In this document: piece by piece, positions 20,267 to 28,867 of the stretch | Numbering within the stretch: the first letter of the stretch is position 1 | Layout: every line of letters starts with the position of its first letter | Virus record (IMG/VR): IMGVR_UViG_3300042090_001801 | Coordinates: 1 to 46,950 of that record | From: a virus | Strand: one strand, 5' to 3' | Length of the DNA: 46,950 nt | Translations under genes and position numbers: made by a program | Notes under the pieces: generated by a model | Database searches by the model: none | Told to the model about the DNA's origin: nothing | Seen by the model: the letters and a program-made list of their open reading frames with translations, nothing else

Positions 20267-20274
20267 TATTTATA
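20267..20274 (-). promoter_or_regulatory. Perfect T4-type late promoter TATAAATA
   Basis: The exact T4 late octamer on the minus strand, in front of the 30-codon ORF. Confidence 0.65.
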
Positions 20275-20310
20275 TCGGGTCCCATTTCGGTGGGATCAGA
20301 CAGTAAGGCT

Positions 20311-20338
20311 ATTCTACCATGGAACCCGAGAAAGTAAA
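20311..20338 (-). promoter_or_regulatory. Sigma70-like promoter (TTTACT-16-TAGAAT)
   Basis: The -35 TTTACT is at 20333-20338 and the -10 TAGAAT at 20311-20316 with a 16-base spacer, just past the stop of the 110-aa gene. Confidence 0.55.
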
Positions 20339-20671
20339 CTATCTCGTGAAGTCGGTAATCGTCTCGAAACCGAACTGCTTCATGTGAGCCACGTGCAGCT
20401 TCAACAGGGCTTTCGTGACCTCGGCGTCGAAGTTGTTCTCGACGAAGAGCCACTTGGAAAAGCGGCGGTTAAGAGTCGGAGTTCCCCACTCGTAATCAAC
20501 GACCTTGCAGATCAGCGGAGCCAGGCGGGCCAGCGTGACGATCGGCATTTCTTTCTTCGGCTCGGCCTCGAATTGCTGAACCTTCACCGGGGTGGCCGCG
20601 ATGTCCATCGCTCCGGTTCGAAGCTTGGGAGCGGCATCTACCATTTCGGCACTGATTGTCGGAAAGTTCAT
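20339..20671 (-). CDS. Hypothetical protein, 110 aa
   Basis: Not recognised. The N-terminal third is Ala/Pro-rich; the C-terminal part (LNRRFSKWLFVENNFDAEVT) is helical. Its ATG overlaps the stop of the PP-loop-like gene (ATGA). It ends in TAG. Confidence 0.75.
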   Translation of the reverse strand: MNFPTISAEMVDAAPKLRTGAMDIAATPVKVQQFEAEPKKEMPIVTLARLAPLICKVVDYEWGTPTLNRRFSKWLFVENNFDAEVTKALLKLHVAHMKQFGFETITDFTR

Positions 20672-21513
20672 GTCGTCACCTCAAAGTTCTTGACGGTGTG
20701 AAGGCATTCGATGTCCATGTCCTGCTCAGCGAGCAGCGTTTCCGCTACAAAGGCGGCCTTGGCGTCGCTCCACTTCCGCGCCTCAGGAATGATCAGCTCG
20801 GGGTAGTGCTTGATGAAGCCGTGGTAGTTGAACTCCTCCACCTGCCCTAGGAACGCCATCATCTGCTCGGGAGTGTAGCGGAAGAAGGAAGGAATCGTCG
20901 CGTAGTTCTTGGCGCGGGCCACGCGGCTGACGATGAGGGAGCGGCGACTGTCTGCCAAAACTTGGCGGGCGCCAGGGTAGTTGTTCCGCTCAAGCCCTAT
21001 TTCGCCCGTCGGAAACACCATGATGAAAGGGCTCTCTCGGAGCGCGAAGAGCTTGACGAGCTCGATGGGGTCGATCGTGTCGTATTTCTTCGAAAGGCGC
21101 GGTGCCACGGTCTGCCAGAACTCGGGACTGTCCTCGATGGCGCGCGAGGTGAACACCTGGGGAAGCTTGCCGGCGTCCTTGAACGCGCGTAGCATTACCT
21201 GCGCCGAGTAGGACCCATCGTAGTAGAGCATGAGGTCGCTGCCGTACTTCATCGTGAGCTGCTTGGCGGCCAGGGCGTTCTCCACCCGCCACGTGCGAAC
21301 AACCCGAGAGACCGGAGGCGGCAGCTTGTACATCGTCTGCCAACGTCCGCCGATTTTGCCGAAGAAGAAGTAGTTCAGGTAGAAGTGCTCGAACTGCTCG
21401 GTTGGGTCGCGCGCTCCCTCCTGGACAACAATGCCAGGGACCAGCTCTTCACGCTTGGGTACGTGACCCAGATTGAAGATGCGGCGTTCGAGGAGGATGT
21501 TTTCAGCAGTCAT
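20668..21513 (-). CDS. Possible PP-loop ATPase-like protein, 281 aa
   Basis: The segment SDLMLYYDGSYSAQVMLRAF (about residues 92-111) resembles a degenerate PP-loop (normally SGGxDS) followed by a helix, as in QueC, asparagine synthetase or PAPS reductase folds; the serine-glycine pair is altered, so activity is uncertain. The gene follows a TTTACT-17-TATAAT promoter whose -10 ends five bases before the ATG, so the mRNA would be leaderless. No ribosome site is seen. Confidence 0.75.
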   Translation of the reverse strand: MTAENILLERRIFNLGHVPKREELVPGIVVQEGARDPTEQFEHFYLNYFFFGKIGGRWQTMYKLPPPVSRVVRTWRVENALAAKQLTMKYGSDLMLYYDGSYSAQVMLRAFKDAGKLPQVFTSRAIEDSPEFWQTVAPRLSKKYDTIDPIELVKLFALRESPFIMVFPTGEIGLERNNYPGARQVLADSRRSLIVSRVARAKNYATIPSFFRYTPEQMMAFLGQVEEFNYHGFIKHYPELIIPEARKWSDAKAAFVAETLLAEQDMDIECLHTVKNFEVTT

Positions 21514-21518
21514 AGAGA

Positions 21519-21547
21519 ATTATATCCTGTCATTGACCAGAAGTAAA
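21519..21547 (-). promoter_or_regulatory. Sigma70-like promoter (TTTACT-17-TATAAT)
   Basis: The -35 TTTACT is at 21542-21547 and a consensus -10 TATAAT at 21519-21524. The start codon of the PP-loop-like gene is five bases downstream. Confidence 0.75.
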
Positions 21548-21575
21548 CAGCTCAAATTGTAACGGTTGTTACACT

Positions 21576-23774
21576 CTAGAAGCGATAGACCGTTCTGACT
21601 CCGACTGTTCTTGGTCGAGCGAAGGCCACTTCATCTCCGGGTTGTGAACCAAGAACATCGGGAAGGATCATCGTCACTTGGGAAGTGTTCAGCAGGTTCC
21701 TGGCGAAGAGTCCTATTTCCCAGCTGTTTTGTGTCAGGGTTGCCGCAAGGTTCACGTTTGAGTAGGAAGGAAGGCTTCGAAACTCAGGGTCTGACGGGTT
21801 AAAGCGGGTTCCGCTAGAGCCGTGATACTGGTACTCCGCGGTGTAGCGCATCTTGCCTAAGTGGTAATCGGCGTTGAGGCTGCCGAGGTAGTGGGGAACG
21901 TAAGGGGTCTGCTCTCCACTTTGCGCACCGATGTTTGGGATAGGGCCATTTGAGACAGCGTGGGTGTACGAACCATTCGCGCTGACGGTCAGGGCGTGAG
22001 TAACCTTGTAGGCGGCCTCAAGCTCGTAGCCGGTGCTCTGCACTTGACCTGCATTTTCGGTAAAGGCGTAGGAACAAATGGGAAGGTAGTGCTCAGTCTG
22101 TACGTTGCTCCACTTTATCAGGAAAGCGGTCGCGTTGAAGTGGATGCGATCCTCGGCGAAGGAAGACTTTTCACCAAGCGAGTAGCTCCACAGGCTGTCG
22201 GGACCGTAGTTGACGGGAGCACCATTTGGAAAGCCAGAGCTTACAAGATCGTTGTGACAGAGCGGAGGCGGACCGTTAGGAACGGGTTGGTTTACACCAC
22301 CGTAGCGGAAGCCCTTCGCGGCCTCAGCGAAGATCATCGTGGTGTCACTTAGCTCATAGCGTACATTCAGCTTAGGATCAACGCCATTCGCATTTGCTGA
22401 TTGCGCAAGGGTTGAGGGAGCGCCGTTTACGTCACCTCCCATCCCAGCAAAGTAGACACCGAAGGTCTGATGCCAATCGAAGTAGCGAGCGCCGCCCGTA
22501 ACGCGGAGACGATTGGTGATGTCCCACGTAGTTTCGCCGAAGAGACCAAAGTCGTGCTCCCAGATGTCCTCGTTCCCAGAGAAGATGCTGTTAGGACGGA
22601 AAGCACCGAGCTGAACCGAATTGACCCCCTCAATGCTATCAAAACCCGGTGAGTTATCGTCTTGGTAGTTATGACGCACGAGGTGGTTAAAGAAGCTTCC
22701 CAAGGTCCACTTGATCGCTCGATCTTGCATTGACACAAATCTGATTTCCTGAGAGAACTGCGTCACCGCGTTTTGGTTCGCGTAGGTCGCGGGAGATGGG
22801 TTGGGCATCGACGGGTAGAAAGCTGACGTGAAGTACTGCCCGCTGTCGTTGAAGCCGGTAGCGCGGTTTACCAGTGACGTTGATGAGATGAAGCGACCTA
22901 CACCCGAGAGGTACTCACCGGTGAAGTTGTAGATTCTCATATCGTCGTTGATGGGAGTGGGCGTCAAGCTGGCAAACTGATTCTTGGGAAGTCCCGAGAA
23001 GGTGTAGTTGGCGGCACCGGTGGAAAGCTTTTCCAGCAGGGCGGAAGCGTCGAGGGTAAGCTCGTGCGTTGGCTGAAAGCGAAGCGCAAAGCGGGCTTGG
23101 TCTGGTCTGTCCCAGTTGGAGTGCGTCTGGCCATCCTGGGCGTTGTTGATCCAGCCGGAATCACGGCCTGTATAGCCCGTGACAAGCATCGCCGCCTTGC
23201 TTCCCAAAGGAACATTCAGATCAGTCCGAACCCCGTAGTTTAGCCCTCCGCCCTGGGTATCCGAGACTACAACTTCCTCAGAACCGAATACGCTGACAAG
23301 GTCTGGCTTGCGCGTGATGTAGCGAACCGTGCCGCCCATCGAACTCGCGCCGTAGAGCGTTCCTTGAGGTCCACGAAGCACTTCGACCCGTTCAATGTCG
23401 AGCACGTTGAGGTTAGGATTGAATCCCTGCATCGCCATTGGAGTGTCGTCGATGTAGACGCCAACGAGAGGCCGATCCTCGAGGTTGTTAAGGATGTCCG
23501 CGGCTCCGGTGGTGACACCGCGAATATCGATCTTTCCGAGACCTGGACCACCTTGCTCGAGGCTAAGCGATGGAACGTAGGGCGCGATGTCTTGCAGAGA
23601 CGTACCACCAGCCCGGTCTATGGTTTCCGGACTTACCACAGTCACCGCAGTCGGCGCTAGCTGGATGTTTTGATCTGCTTGACGCGATGAAGTGATAACT
23701 ATCGGGTCAAGCGTATCATCGGCGTGGGCTGCTCCCAGAAGAAGCAGGGCTATTAGAGCGTATCGATTATCCAT
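21576..23774 (-). CDS. TonB-dependent outer-membrane receptor
   Basis: Signal peptide (residues 1-18), TonB box DPIVITSSR (about 23-31), a plug domain with RGPQGTLYG and GGTVRYITRKP, then a beta barrel ending in RTVYRF with the typical C-terminal aromatic. At 732 aa it has full length and no frame break. Such receptors bring scarce ligands across the outer membrane using TonB energy, and also serve phages as receptors. It overlaps nadR by 22 bases and is the last gene of the NAD operon, so a pyridine ligand is likely (inference); another ligand or a superinfection role is possible. Confidence 0.97.
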   Translation of the reverse strand: MDNRYALIALLLLGAAHADDTLDPIVITSSRQADQNIQLAPTAVTVVSPETIDRAGGTSLQDIAPYVPSLSLEQGGPGLGKIDIRGVTTGAADILNNLEDRPLVGVYIDDTPMAMQGFNPNLNVLDIERVEVLRGPQGTLYGASSMGGTVRYITRKPDLVSVFGSEEVVVSDTQGGGLNYGVRTDLNVPLGSKAAMLVTGYTGRDSGWINNAQDGQTHSNWDRPDQARFALRFQPTHELTLDASALLEKLSTGAANYTFSGLPKNQFASLTPTPINDDMRIYNFTGEYLSGVGRFISSTSLVNRATGFNDSGQYFTSAFYPSMPNPSPATYANQNAVTQFSQEIRFVSMQDRAIKWTLGSFFNHLVRHNYQDDNSPGFDSIEGVNSVQLGAFRPNSIFSGNEDIWEHDFGLFGETTWDITNRLRVTGGARYFDWHQTFGVYFAGMGGDVNGAPSTLAQSANANGVDPKLNVRYELSDTTMIFAEAAKGFRYGGVNQPVPNGPPPLCHNDLVSSGFPNGAPVNYGPDSLWSYSLGEKSSFAEDRIHFNATAFLIKWSNVQTEHYLPICSYAFTENAGQVQSTGYELEAAYKVTHALTVSANGSYTHAVSNGPIPNIGAQSGEQTPYVPHYLGSLNADYHLGKMRYTAEYQYHGSSGTRFNPSDPEFRSLPSYSNVNLAATLTQNSWEIGLFARNLLNTSQVTMILPDVLGSQPGDEVAFARPRTVGVRTVYRF

Positions 23775-24751
23775 TCCGTCACCTTGTCAATGCGTTCAAC
23801 GAGACTTCCTTTTGCTTCAAAAACCGGCCCTTTAAACTCCTTCAGCTTGTCACGGTACCAGGCATCCTGCTCAGCGCGGAAAGCGGCATCTCGACGGCTA
23901 CCATCATCCTCAAAGGGAATGTCGGGGGCGCAGAGAATAACCGCATCATAGTGAGTTATCGCTGAAAGTAAAACTAACTGCGGCAGCTTCTTTCCGAACA
24001 TCCACTCCGAGTATCCCAGCGTCGTAAGAGGCGAGGTATCGCAGAAGAGATAGCGGTTGGAGGTGAGGGCTGCTTTTTTCTCCATTGCCACCTGCGCCCA
24101 GCCAATCTCTACCAGGTCCTTTTCGTCGAGCACTCCGCCCTTCTCCTCATGCAGTTGGCGACCATACTCGTGAACCCAATTGGTGTTAAAGACCCCTGCG
24201 AGGATGCGGGCCAGAGTCGTTTTTCCACTGCTCTCACCACCAAGGAAAACGATCTTCTTGATGAAGGAAGCCGCCACGACGTCAGACATGTAGTTGCGGT
24301 AGCGGTCTGGGTCGCTGCGGATCATCGTAGCGCTGATGGGAACGCGCGCTCGCTCGATGTCGATTATCTCAGCTTCCACCGGGTAGCCGAGAAGTCGTGA
24401 AAGGGTTTCAGCGCACGGCTTGCCCCAGGGCTCACTGCAAAAGATGACGTCTGGTTTGCACGAGAGAACCGCCAGCACCCACGCCAGGTATTCCTGCTGC
24501 TCGATGTCGCTTGCATCGTTCTTTGGCATCTCCCTCCAAGGAAAAAAGTTGGGATCCAAAACATGACAGTCGACACCCGGAAAGAGCTTAGTGATCCACT
24601 CTTGACGAGCAAGAGCGTGGCACCCTGCAAACTCTGGGTTGGAATAGCTGATGATGGTGAGATGATCACAGCGCTTCAGCGACTCCTCGATGAGGAACTC
24701 ATGGCCCTTGTGAAGGGGTGAGAACTTTCCAACAACTAAACCTTTGCGCAT
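23753..24751 (-). CDS. nadR: NadR-like NMN adenylyltransferase / ribosylnicotinamide kinase
   Basis: The N-terminal nucleotidyltransferase domain has H-x-G-H in KFSPLHKGHEF (about 9-19) and ISATMIR (about 147). The C-terminal kinase domain has Walker A GGESSGKTT (about 177-185). Together they would phosphorylate nicotinamide riboside and adenylate NMN to NAD+. The repressor helix-turn-helix of enterobacterial NadR is absent. ATG 24749-24751 overlaps the end of pnuC; the longer upstream frame is rejected because it starts inside pnuC. Confidence 0.95.
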   Translation of the reverse strand: MRKGLVVGKFSPLHKGHEFLIEESLKRCDHLTIISYSNPEFAGCHALARQEWITKLFPGVDCHVLDPNFFPWREMPKNDASDIEQQEYLAWVLAVLSCKPDVIFCSEPWGKPCAETLSRLLGYPVEAEIIDIERARVPISATMIRSDPDRYRNYMSDVVAASFIKKIVFLGGESSGKTTLARILAGVFNTNWVHEYGRQLHEEKGGVLDEKDLVEIGWAQVAMEKKAALTSNRYLFCDTSPLTTLGYSEWMFGKKLPQLVLLSAITHYDAVILCAPDIPFEDDGSRRDAAFRAEQDAWYRDKLKEFKGPVFEAKGSLVERIDKVTEWIIDTL

Positions 24752-25284
24752 AGCGACCTCCAGCGGTACCAACCGTACCAAGCGTTAAACCAGTAAGCAG
24801 CGTAGAGAAACGCCGTGATGTTCATCCCTCGAGAGATGTAGAGCCCAACTGAAAGCGAGTTAACCGCTATCCAGAAGGGCCAACTTTCTACCTTGCGCTG
24901 CATCAGCAAGCACTGCGCGATCACGCTCAGGATGAGAACCGACGCGTCCACGAAGGGCATGAAGTCATCGGTCAGCTTTAACAGCAGCCACCCATACCCA
25001 GCAGTTACCGCGAGGGCGACCAGCGCTATGACGCCTATCGTCGGGAAGGAAGACTTCGTTACTGGCCTATCTCCATCTGTCCCATGCTTCCACTGCCACC
25101 ACCCAACCAAGCTTGACGCGACGAAGAAAACCTGAAGGGTCGCGTCGGCGTAAAGCTGCTTCTCGTAGAAGAGCACCATGAACAGCAGGCACCCAACTAT
25201 CCCTGTCGTCCATGTGTGGACGTGGTTGCGGACCGCCAACCAGATGGAGAGGGTGGTGACTGCGTTCGCGGCGAGCTCAAGCAC
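24736..25284 (-). CDS. pnuC: PnuC-like nicotinamide riboside transporter
   Basis: A 182-aa protein with about seven membrane segments and PnuC landmarks: LYADATLQVFFVASSLVGWW and a C-terminal AAYWFNAWYGWYRW. PnuC moves nicotinamide riboside across the inner membrane by facilitated diffusion, trapped by a kinase such as NadR. It starts with GTG 25282-25284, three bases after the previous gene, and overlaps nadR by 16 bases. Confidence 0.95.
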   Translation of the reverse strand: MLELAANAVTTLSIWLAVRNHVHTWTTGIVGCLLFMVLFYEKQLYADATLQVFFVASSLVGWWQWKHGTDGDRPVTKSSFPTIGVIALVALAVTAGYGWLLLKLTDDFMPFVDASVLILSVIAQCLLMQRKVESWPFWIAVNSLSVGLYISRGMNITAFLYAAYWFNAWYGWYRWRSLCAKV

Positions 25285-25287
25285 GAC

Positions 25288-25614
25288 TTACTTTCGCCAG
25301 AACTTGAACGTAGGTTCGTAGTTCTCATTGTAGGCGGGTTTGTCGTGGTAGACCTTCCAGCCCACCTTTTCAAACAGCGCCTCAAAGTCCAGCCAGTGCT
25401 TGTCGAAGAAGTCATCGCGCTTGTGCTCAATGCCAGCGATGGTTAACCGCATGGACGCCCGCTCCATCACTTCCGTCTGCGTCAGCGTGATATAGCCGCC
25501 ATTTCGCCACCTTGACGCTAGCAGCTCGTTTACCGCCTCGATCACTTGATCGGGGATGACCGCGGGCATCGCCTCAAGGGCTTCATCGGGTGAAAAAGGT
25601 TTTACTGCCATCAT
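25288..25614 (-). CDS. Conserved phage-type hypothetical protein, 108 aa
   Basis: It begins MMAVKPFSPDEALEAMPAVI, followed by PDQVIEAVNELLA, and has a C-terminal WLDFEALFEKVGWKVYHDKP. The pattern is like small conserved proteins of T4-type phages, of unknown function. AGGAG lies before two adjacent ATGs; the second (25609-25611) has better spacing. Its place between Nampt and pnuC suggests a link to this operon or simple insertion. Confidence 0.85.
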   Translation of the reverse strand: MMAVKPFSPDEALEAMPAVIPDQVIEAVNELLASRWRNGGYITLTQTEVMERASMRLTIAGIEHKRDDFFDKHWLDFEALFEKVGWKVYHDKPAYNENYEPTFKFWRK

Positions 25615-25621
25615 CGTCTCC

Positions 25622-27007
25622 TTAGGACATCGCGCGGGCGCGAATTTCAGCGAGGGTGGTGCGGTTGAAGAGCTTTCCGTTTTCGTACACGGTGACCATC
25701 ACCTCTTCCCACTCAGAGTCCAGCGGAGCTCCGGTTTCTTCGAAGGTCATGTACTCACCGGTCATCTTGCTGCGAACCAGGTGTAGGCGACCAGCCTTGG
25801 ACTTCTTGCCCGGATCGGTGATCGGATCCTTGAACACCGAAACCCACTTGCTACCGATGCGAATGGCGGTGGTCTTCTGCGCGAACTTGTACGTGTCGCG
25901 GTTGACCTTCTGCAGGAGGGCACCACCAGAGCCGAAGACGATGTTCGACGCGCTGTAGCCCATCTCAGTAACCTTCTCGAGGATCTTGACCATCGCCTCG
26001 AGGTCCACGCCGTCACCCTGGATGATGCCGACATTGTTGATCACCTTGTAGCCCTTGGTGTTCACCTTGTGTCCGAAGGCCATGTCCTGCATCTTCAGCA
26101 GGCGCGGGATGACTTCCAGTGGATCCCCACTGTCGGGACGGAAGACGATGCGGGCGCCAGAGGCGATGATCTTGTCCTTGAGCTCGCAGAGGGTCTGCGC
26201 CTCACGGTAGACGTCGTAGCCGTCGATCACTATCGATACGATGGCGCCCGGCTTTGCAGCCTTCTCGATGACGGTCTCGAGGTACTCGCGTTGGCGGGTC
26301 GGACCGTAGGAGCACTGGATGCTGTGCTCGGTGGCGATGACAGAAAACGCCGCCATATCCTCATCGTAGTAGTGGTTCGCGGCGCGGATTCCTTCGACAG
26401 TATCCGAACCCATGAAGTGCACCAGGTGAGCGAAGCCGCCAATCTGCGCGGACTCATGCGAGGAAACGCCGCGACCGCCGAAGTCGTGAAGCGTGAACGG
26501 CACCAAGCTCTCGTCATCCGAGCTTTCACGTGCAAAGCGGCGAATGGCTCTCCACGCCTTGTGATCGTTTGAAGCGATCGTCGTCGGATACCAGATGCCG
26601 CGCTGGATGACCGTTTCGATCCAGCTAACCAGCCACGCGAGCTCAGGGTCGGTGCTTTCCACCGAGTAGAGGATGTTGCCGCTAGGAACGGGCGTTCCTT
26701 CCGGAACCACCTTGATCTTCAGAGGCAGCAGCCCCTTGTGGGTGTCCAGCACCCGGAGCCAGCCGGCCTTGTCAAAGGGCTCACCGTGGGCGGTGAGGAA
26801 GCGCTCTGCTTCCATGATATTGTCGAGCGTGATCGGCGTGGTGAAGTATTCCTCCAGCAGCATCTGCATGCCGACAGGAACGATGATCTCGCCCTTGATG
26901 CGGGCTTCGCCGTAGGCGAACATTCCCGTCATTCCGGCGGTGTAGAGGGGACCATGGCTGTACTTGTAGCTGTCAGCCATGAGGATTAGGTTTCTGCGTA
27001 GCATCAT
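25622..27007 (-). CDS. nadV: Nicotinamide phosphoribosyltransferase (Nampt/NadV)
   Basis: A full-length 461-aa Nampt: NLILMADSYKYSH near the start, DFGGRGVSSHESAQIGGFAH (about 172), VIATEHS (about 215), FRPDSGDP and FGSGGALLQKVNRDT. The enzyme makes NMN from nicotinamide and PRPP. AGGAG lies six bases before ATG 27005-27007. With the adenylyltransferase upstream it forms the two-step route called NARP2, shown in other phages to rebuild NAD+ after NAD-depleting defences. Confidence 0.97.
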   Translation of the reverse strand: MMLRRNLILMADSYKYSHGPLYTAGMTGMFAYGEARIKGEIIVPVGMQMLLEEYFTTPITLDNIMEAERFLTAHGEPFDKAGWLRVLDTHKGLLPLKIKVVPEGTPVPSGNILYSVESTDPELAWLVSWIETVIQRGIWYPTTIASNDHKAWRAIRRFARESSDDESLVPFTLHDFGGRGVSSHESAQIGGFAHLVHFMGSDTVEGIRAANHYYDEDMAAFSVIATEHSIQCSYGPTRQREYLETVIEKAAKPGAIVSIVIDGYDVYREAQTLCELKDKIIASGARIVFRPDSGDPLEVIPRLLKMQDMAFGHKVNTKGYKVINNVGIIQGDGVDLEAMVKILEKVTEMGYSASNIVFGSGGALLQKVNRDTYKFAQKTTAIRIGSKWVSVFKDPITDPGKKSKAGRLHLVRSKMTGEYMTFEETGAPLDSEWEEVMVTVYENGKLFNRTTLAEIRARAMS

Positions 27008-27041
27008 GATAAGCTCCTTATCATAGGATTCCCTGTGTCGT

Positions 27042-28124
27042 TCACAGGGCGGTTAACCGTCCATACATCGTGGACAGCATGGGGTGGTGATCCTCGAACC
27101 ACATCTCGGTTCGGCGGAGCGCCTCATTGATGGGCACCCACATCACCTTCTTGACCTCTCCCTTTTGCGGCTTGGTGCGGGGAAGAGGTTTACTATCGTC
27201 AAGCTTGAAGAGGTAGCACACGGTAAGGGTTCGACCACGAAGGCTGCGATCTGGGTGGTCGAAGATTTCCTTGCTCTTTATCGAACCGTACAGCTGCGCC
27301 TTTGACAGCTCGATGCGGGTTTCCTCGAGCAGCTCACGGACGGCACCATCGATGAGGCGCTCACCTTGCTCAAGAAAGCCACCAGGGAGAGCCCACAGAC
27401 CCTTACCCGGGAAGTTGTCGCGAACGTTGACGAGCACGTGACCGGACTGGATCACGCACGCGTCGACGGTGTTGAAGGTGGGCGCGTATGGCGCAGCTTG
27501 CCAGTCCTTCTTGTACTTCTCGATGTACTCGTACTCCTTGCACAGCGGTATGTACGCGTCCTCGAAGGACTGGAAGTCGATGAGAAATTCCAGCGTTGTG
27601 GGAGGAACCATATCACGCATCGAGTCTTGCGGCTCTTTTGGACTGAACAGCAGATCGCGAACCTTGGTGGCGCTGAGGTCCAGATCGTGGTCGTTGTTCG
27701 TCACCAGATCTGGGGTGAAGAGATCGCCAAAGGCGTGCAGGTACCAAGTCGACTTGTCGCGATCTGCACCGGTGAGGTGCACCTTCGGATTCAGACCCAA
27801 CGTGTCGACCATGTCGCTCTTGGCATGGTCGACGGCGTCTTGGACCTCGCGCATCCAGGCGTGATCGTTGTAGGGGTGGTCGTGAAGGGGTTTCACGACG
27901 AGATGATCGTACTCGGGAAGGGTCTGAGCGTACGCGTGGATCATCTTGCGTCGCTCTTCGAAGGAGAAGGGATTCTTGGTGGTCCGCGCCTGGCCAGAAG
28001 AGCCGACGAGCACGAGAACAGCCTTGGACGTTCGGAGCGCTCTGCTAAGAACTGCCGCGTGGCCGTTGTGGAAAGGTGAGAACCTGCCGATAAAGACCGT
28101 GAGGTCTTTGAGATTGCTTGCCAT
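27042..28124 (-). CDS. Bifunctional NMN adenylyltransferase / Nudix hydrolase
   Basis: The N-terminal domain has FSPFHNGH (residues 15-22) and LSATKVR for nucleotidyl transfer; the C-terminal domain has the Nudix box GGFLEQGERLIDGAVRELLE-ET (about 240-262). The domain order matches NadM-Nudix proteins of bacteria and phage KVP40. It would make NAD+ from NMN and hydrolyse ADP-ribose-type compounds. ATG 28122-28124 has GGAG six bases upstream. It is the first gene after the promoter at 28179. Confidence 0.96.
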   Translation of the reverse strand: MASNLKDLTVFIGRFSPFHNGHAAVLSRALRTSKAVLVLVGSSGQARTTKNPFSFEERRKMIHAYAQTLPEYDHLVVKPLHDHPYNDHAWMREVQDAVDHAKSDMVDTLGLNPKVHLTGADRDKSTWYLHAFGDLFTPDLVTNNDHDLDLSATKVRDLLFSPKEPQDSMRDMVPPTTLEFLIDFQSFEDAYIPLCKEYEYIEKYKKDWQAAPYAPTFNTVDACVIQSGHVLVNVRDNFPGKGLWALPGGFLEQGERLIDGAVRELLEETRIELSKAQLYGSIKSKEIFDHPDRSLRGRTLTVCYLFKLDDSKPLPRTKPQKGEVKKVMWVPINEALRRTEMWFEDHHPMLSTMYGRLTAL

Positions 28125-28178
28125 ACGAGCTCCCCGTACGTTTATGAATGTCAAGGATCGTTTCCTTGACTTACTGCT

Positions 28179-28207
28179 ATTGTACCACGGTGTCCGCGGT
28201 ACGTAAA
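28179..28207 (-). promoter_or_regulatory. Sigma70-like promoter of the NAD operon (TTTACG-17-TACAAT)
   Basis: The -35 TTTACG is at 28202-28207 and the -10 TACAAT at 28179-28184. It precedes six co-directional genes to 21576; the spacer holds a GTACCGCGG/CCGTGGTAC inverted repeat that could be an operator. Confidence 0.7.
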
Positions 28208-28212
28208 CTTAT

Positions 28213-28566
28213 TTACTTGCTGCTACTGATTCGCGTGCCTGGTGCCACCATCTGGATTGGAGAGGTGATCTTTCTGAACTCGTTGACCGTATCTTCTGAG
28301 GGGTCAAACGGCTCGACCAACAGCGCCTCGCGCGGCAGGTCGAGAGTAACCAGATCCTGGTTAGAAAGCATCCATGGAACCATCACCAAGCCCATGCGAC
28401 CTGACTTTGTCGGCCCAACCGAGATGACGTGCGGCTTGCGGAGCACGTAACCCGGTGGGTTTGGGACGATGCCGGGAACTACCTCAACGAGCATTTCACC
28501 GTTCGTGACCTCGGCGACAATTTCCTCGCCGGACTTCAGCTTGAATGACTTGATTGGGTTTGCCAT
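28213..28566 (-). CDS. Hypothetical protein, 117 aa, Sm-like start
   Basis: MANPIKSFKLKSGEEIVAEV resembles the beta start of Sm/LSm-like domains found in small phage proteins, though this is weak. GGAGGAAAC precedes the ATG. A GTAAATA motif with GGG/CCC flanks lies 18 bases upstream. Confidence 0.8.
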   Translation of the reverse strand: MANPIKSFKLKSGEEIVAEVTNGEMLVEVVPGIVPNPPGYVLRKPHVISVGPTKSGRMGLVMVPWMLSNQDLVTLDLPREALLVEPFDPSEDTVNEFRKITSPIQMVAPGTRISSSK

Positions 28567-28583
28567 GTTTCCTCCATTGTGGG

Positions 28584-28590
28584 TATTTAC
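28584..28590 (-). promoter_or_regulatory. Late-promoter-like motif GTAAATA
   Basis: The minus strand reads CCGGGTAAATACCC, 18 bases before the 117-aa gene. The GTAAATA form recurs at 32330 and 33216. Confidence 0.4.
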
Positions 28591-28618
28591 CCGGCGGAGG
28601 ATCAGACCTTCCGCAGGA

Positions 28619-28867
28619 TCAGTGCCTGCATGTACTCGCCCAGCATACCAGGGCTATCGAGAAAAACTCCGCCTTGCGGCTCCCAGCCCTTTTTACCTCC
28701 GCTACTGGCGCATCCTGCTCTGCACTCGCGGCAGCACGGTCGGCAAGGATGGTGGCGCGGGCGTAGGCTTCGGAGTAGTCCTCGACGATGCTTCGGCGGT
28801 TGTCATCTTCCGGCTGCAATGTCGCAAAAAAGTGGGGCGGCAGATTGATCGGTGCGTCTTTGGTCAT
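28619..28867 (-). CDS. Hypothetical protein, 82 aa
   Basis: Not recognised. MTKDAPINLPPHFFATLQPE, Ala-rich in the middle, Cys near the end. Its ATG overlaps the stop of the repeat protein (ATGA), and both are richer in G+C at third positions than neighbours, suggesting recent acquisition as a pair. Confidence 0.7.
   Translation of the reverse strand: MTKDAPINLPPHFFATLQPEDDNRRSIVEDYSEAYARATILADRAAASAEQDAPVAEVKRAGSRKAEFFSIALVCWASTCRH

Noticed and set aside
23753-24781. Longer NadR start at 24781
   Set aside because: The extra ten residues are encoded inside pnuC and the nucleotide-binding motif begins right after the ATG at 24751.
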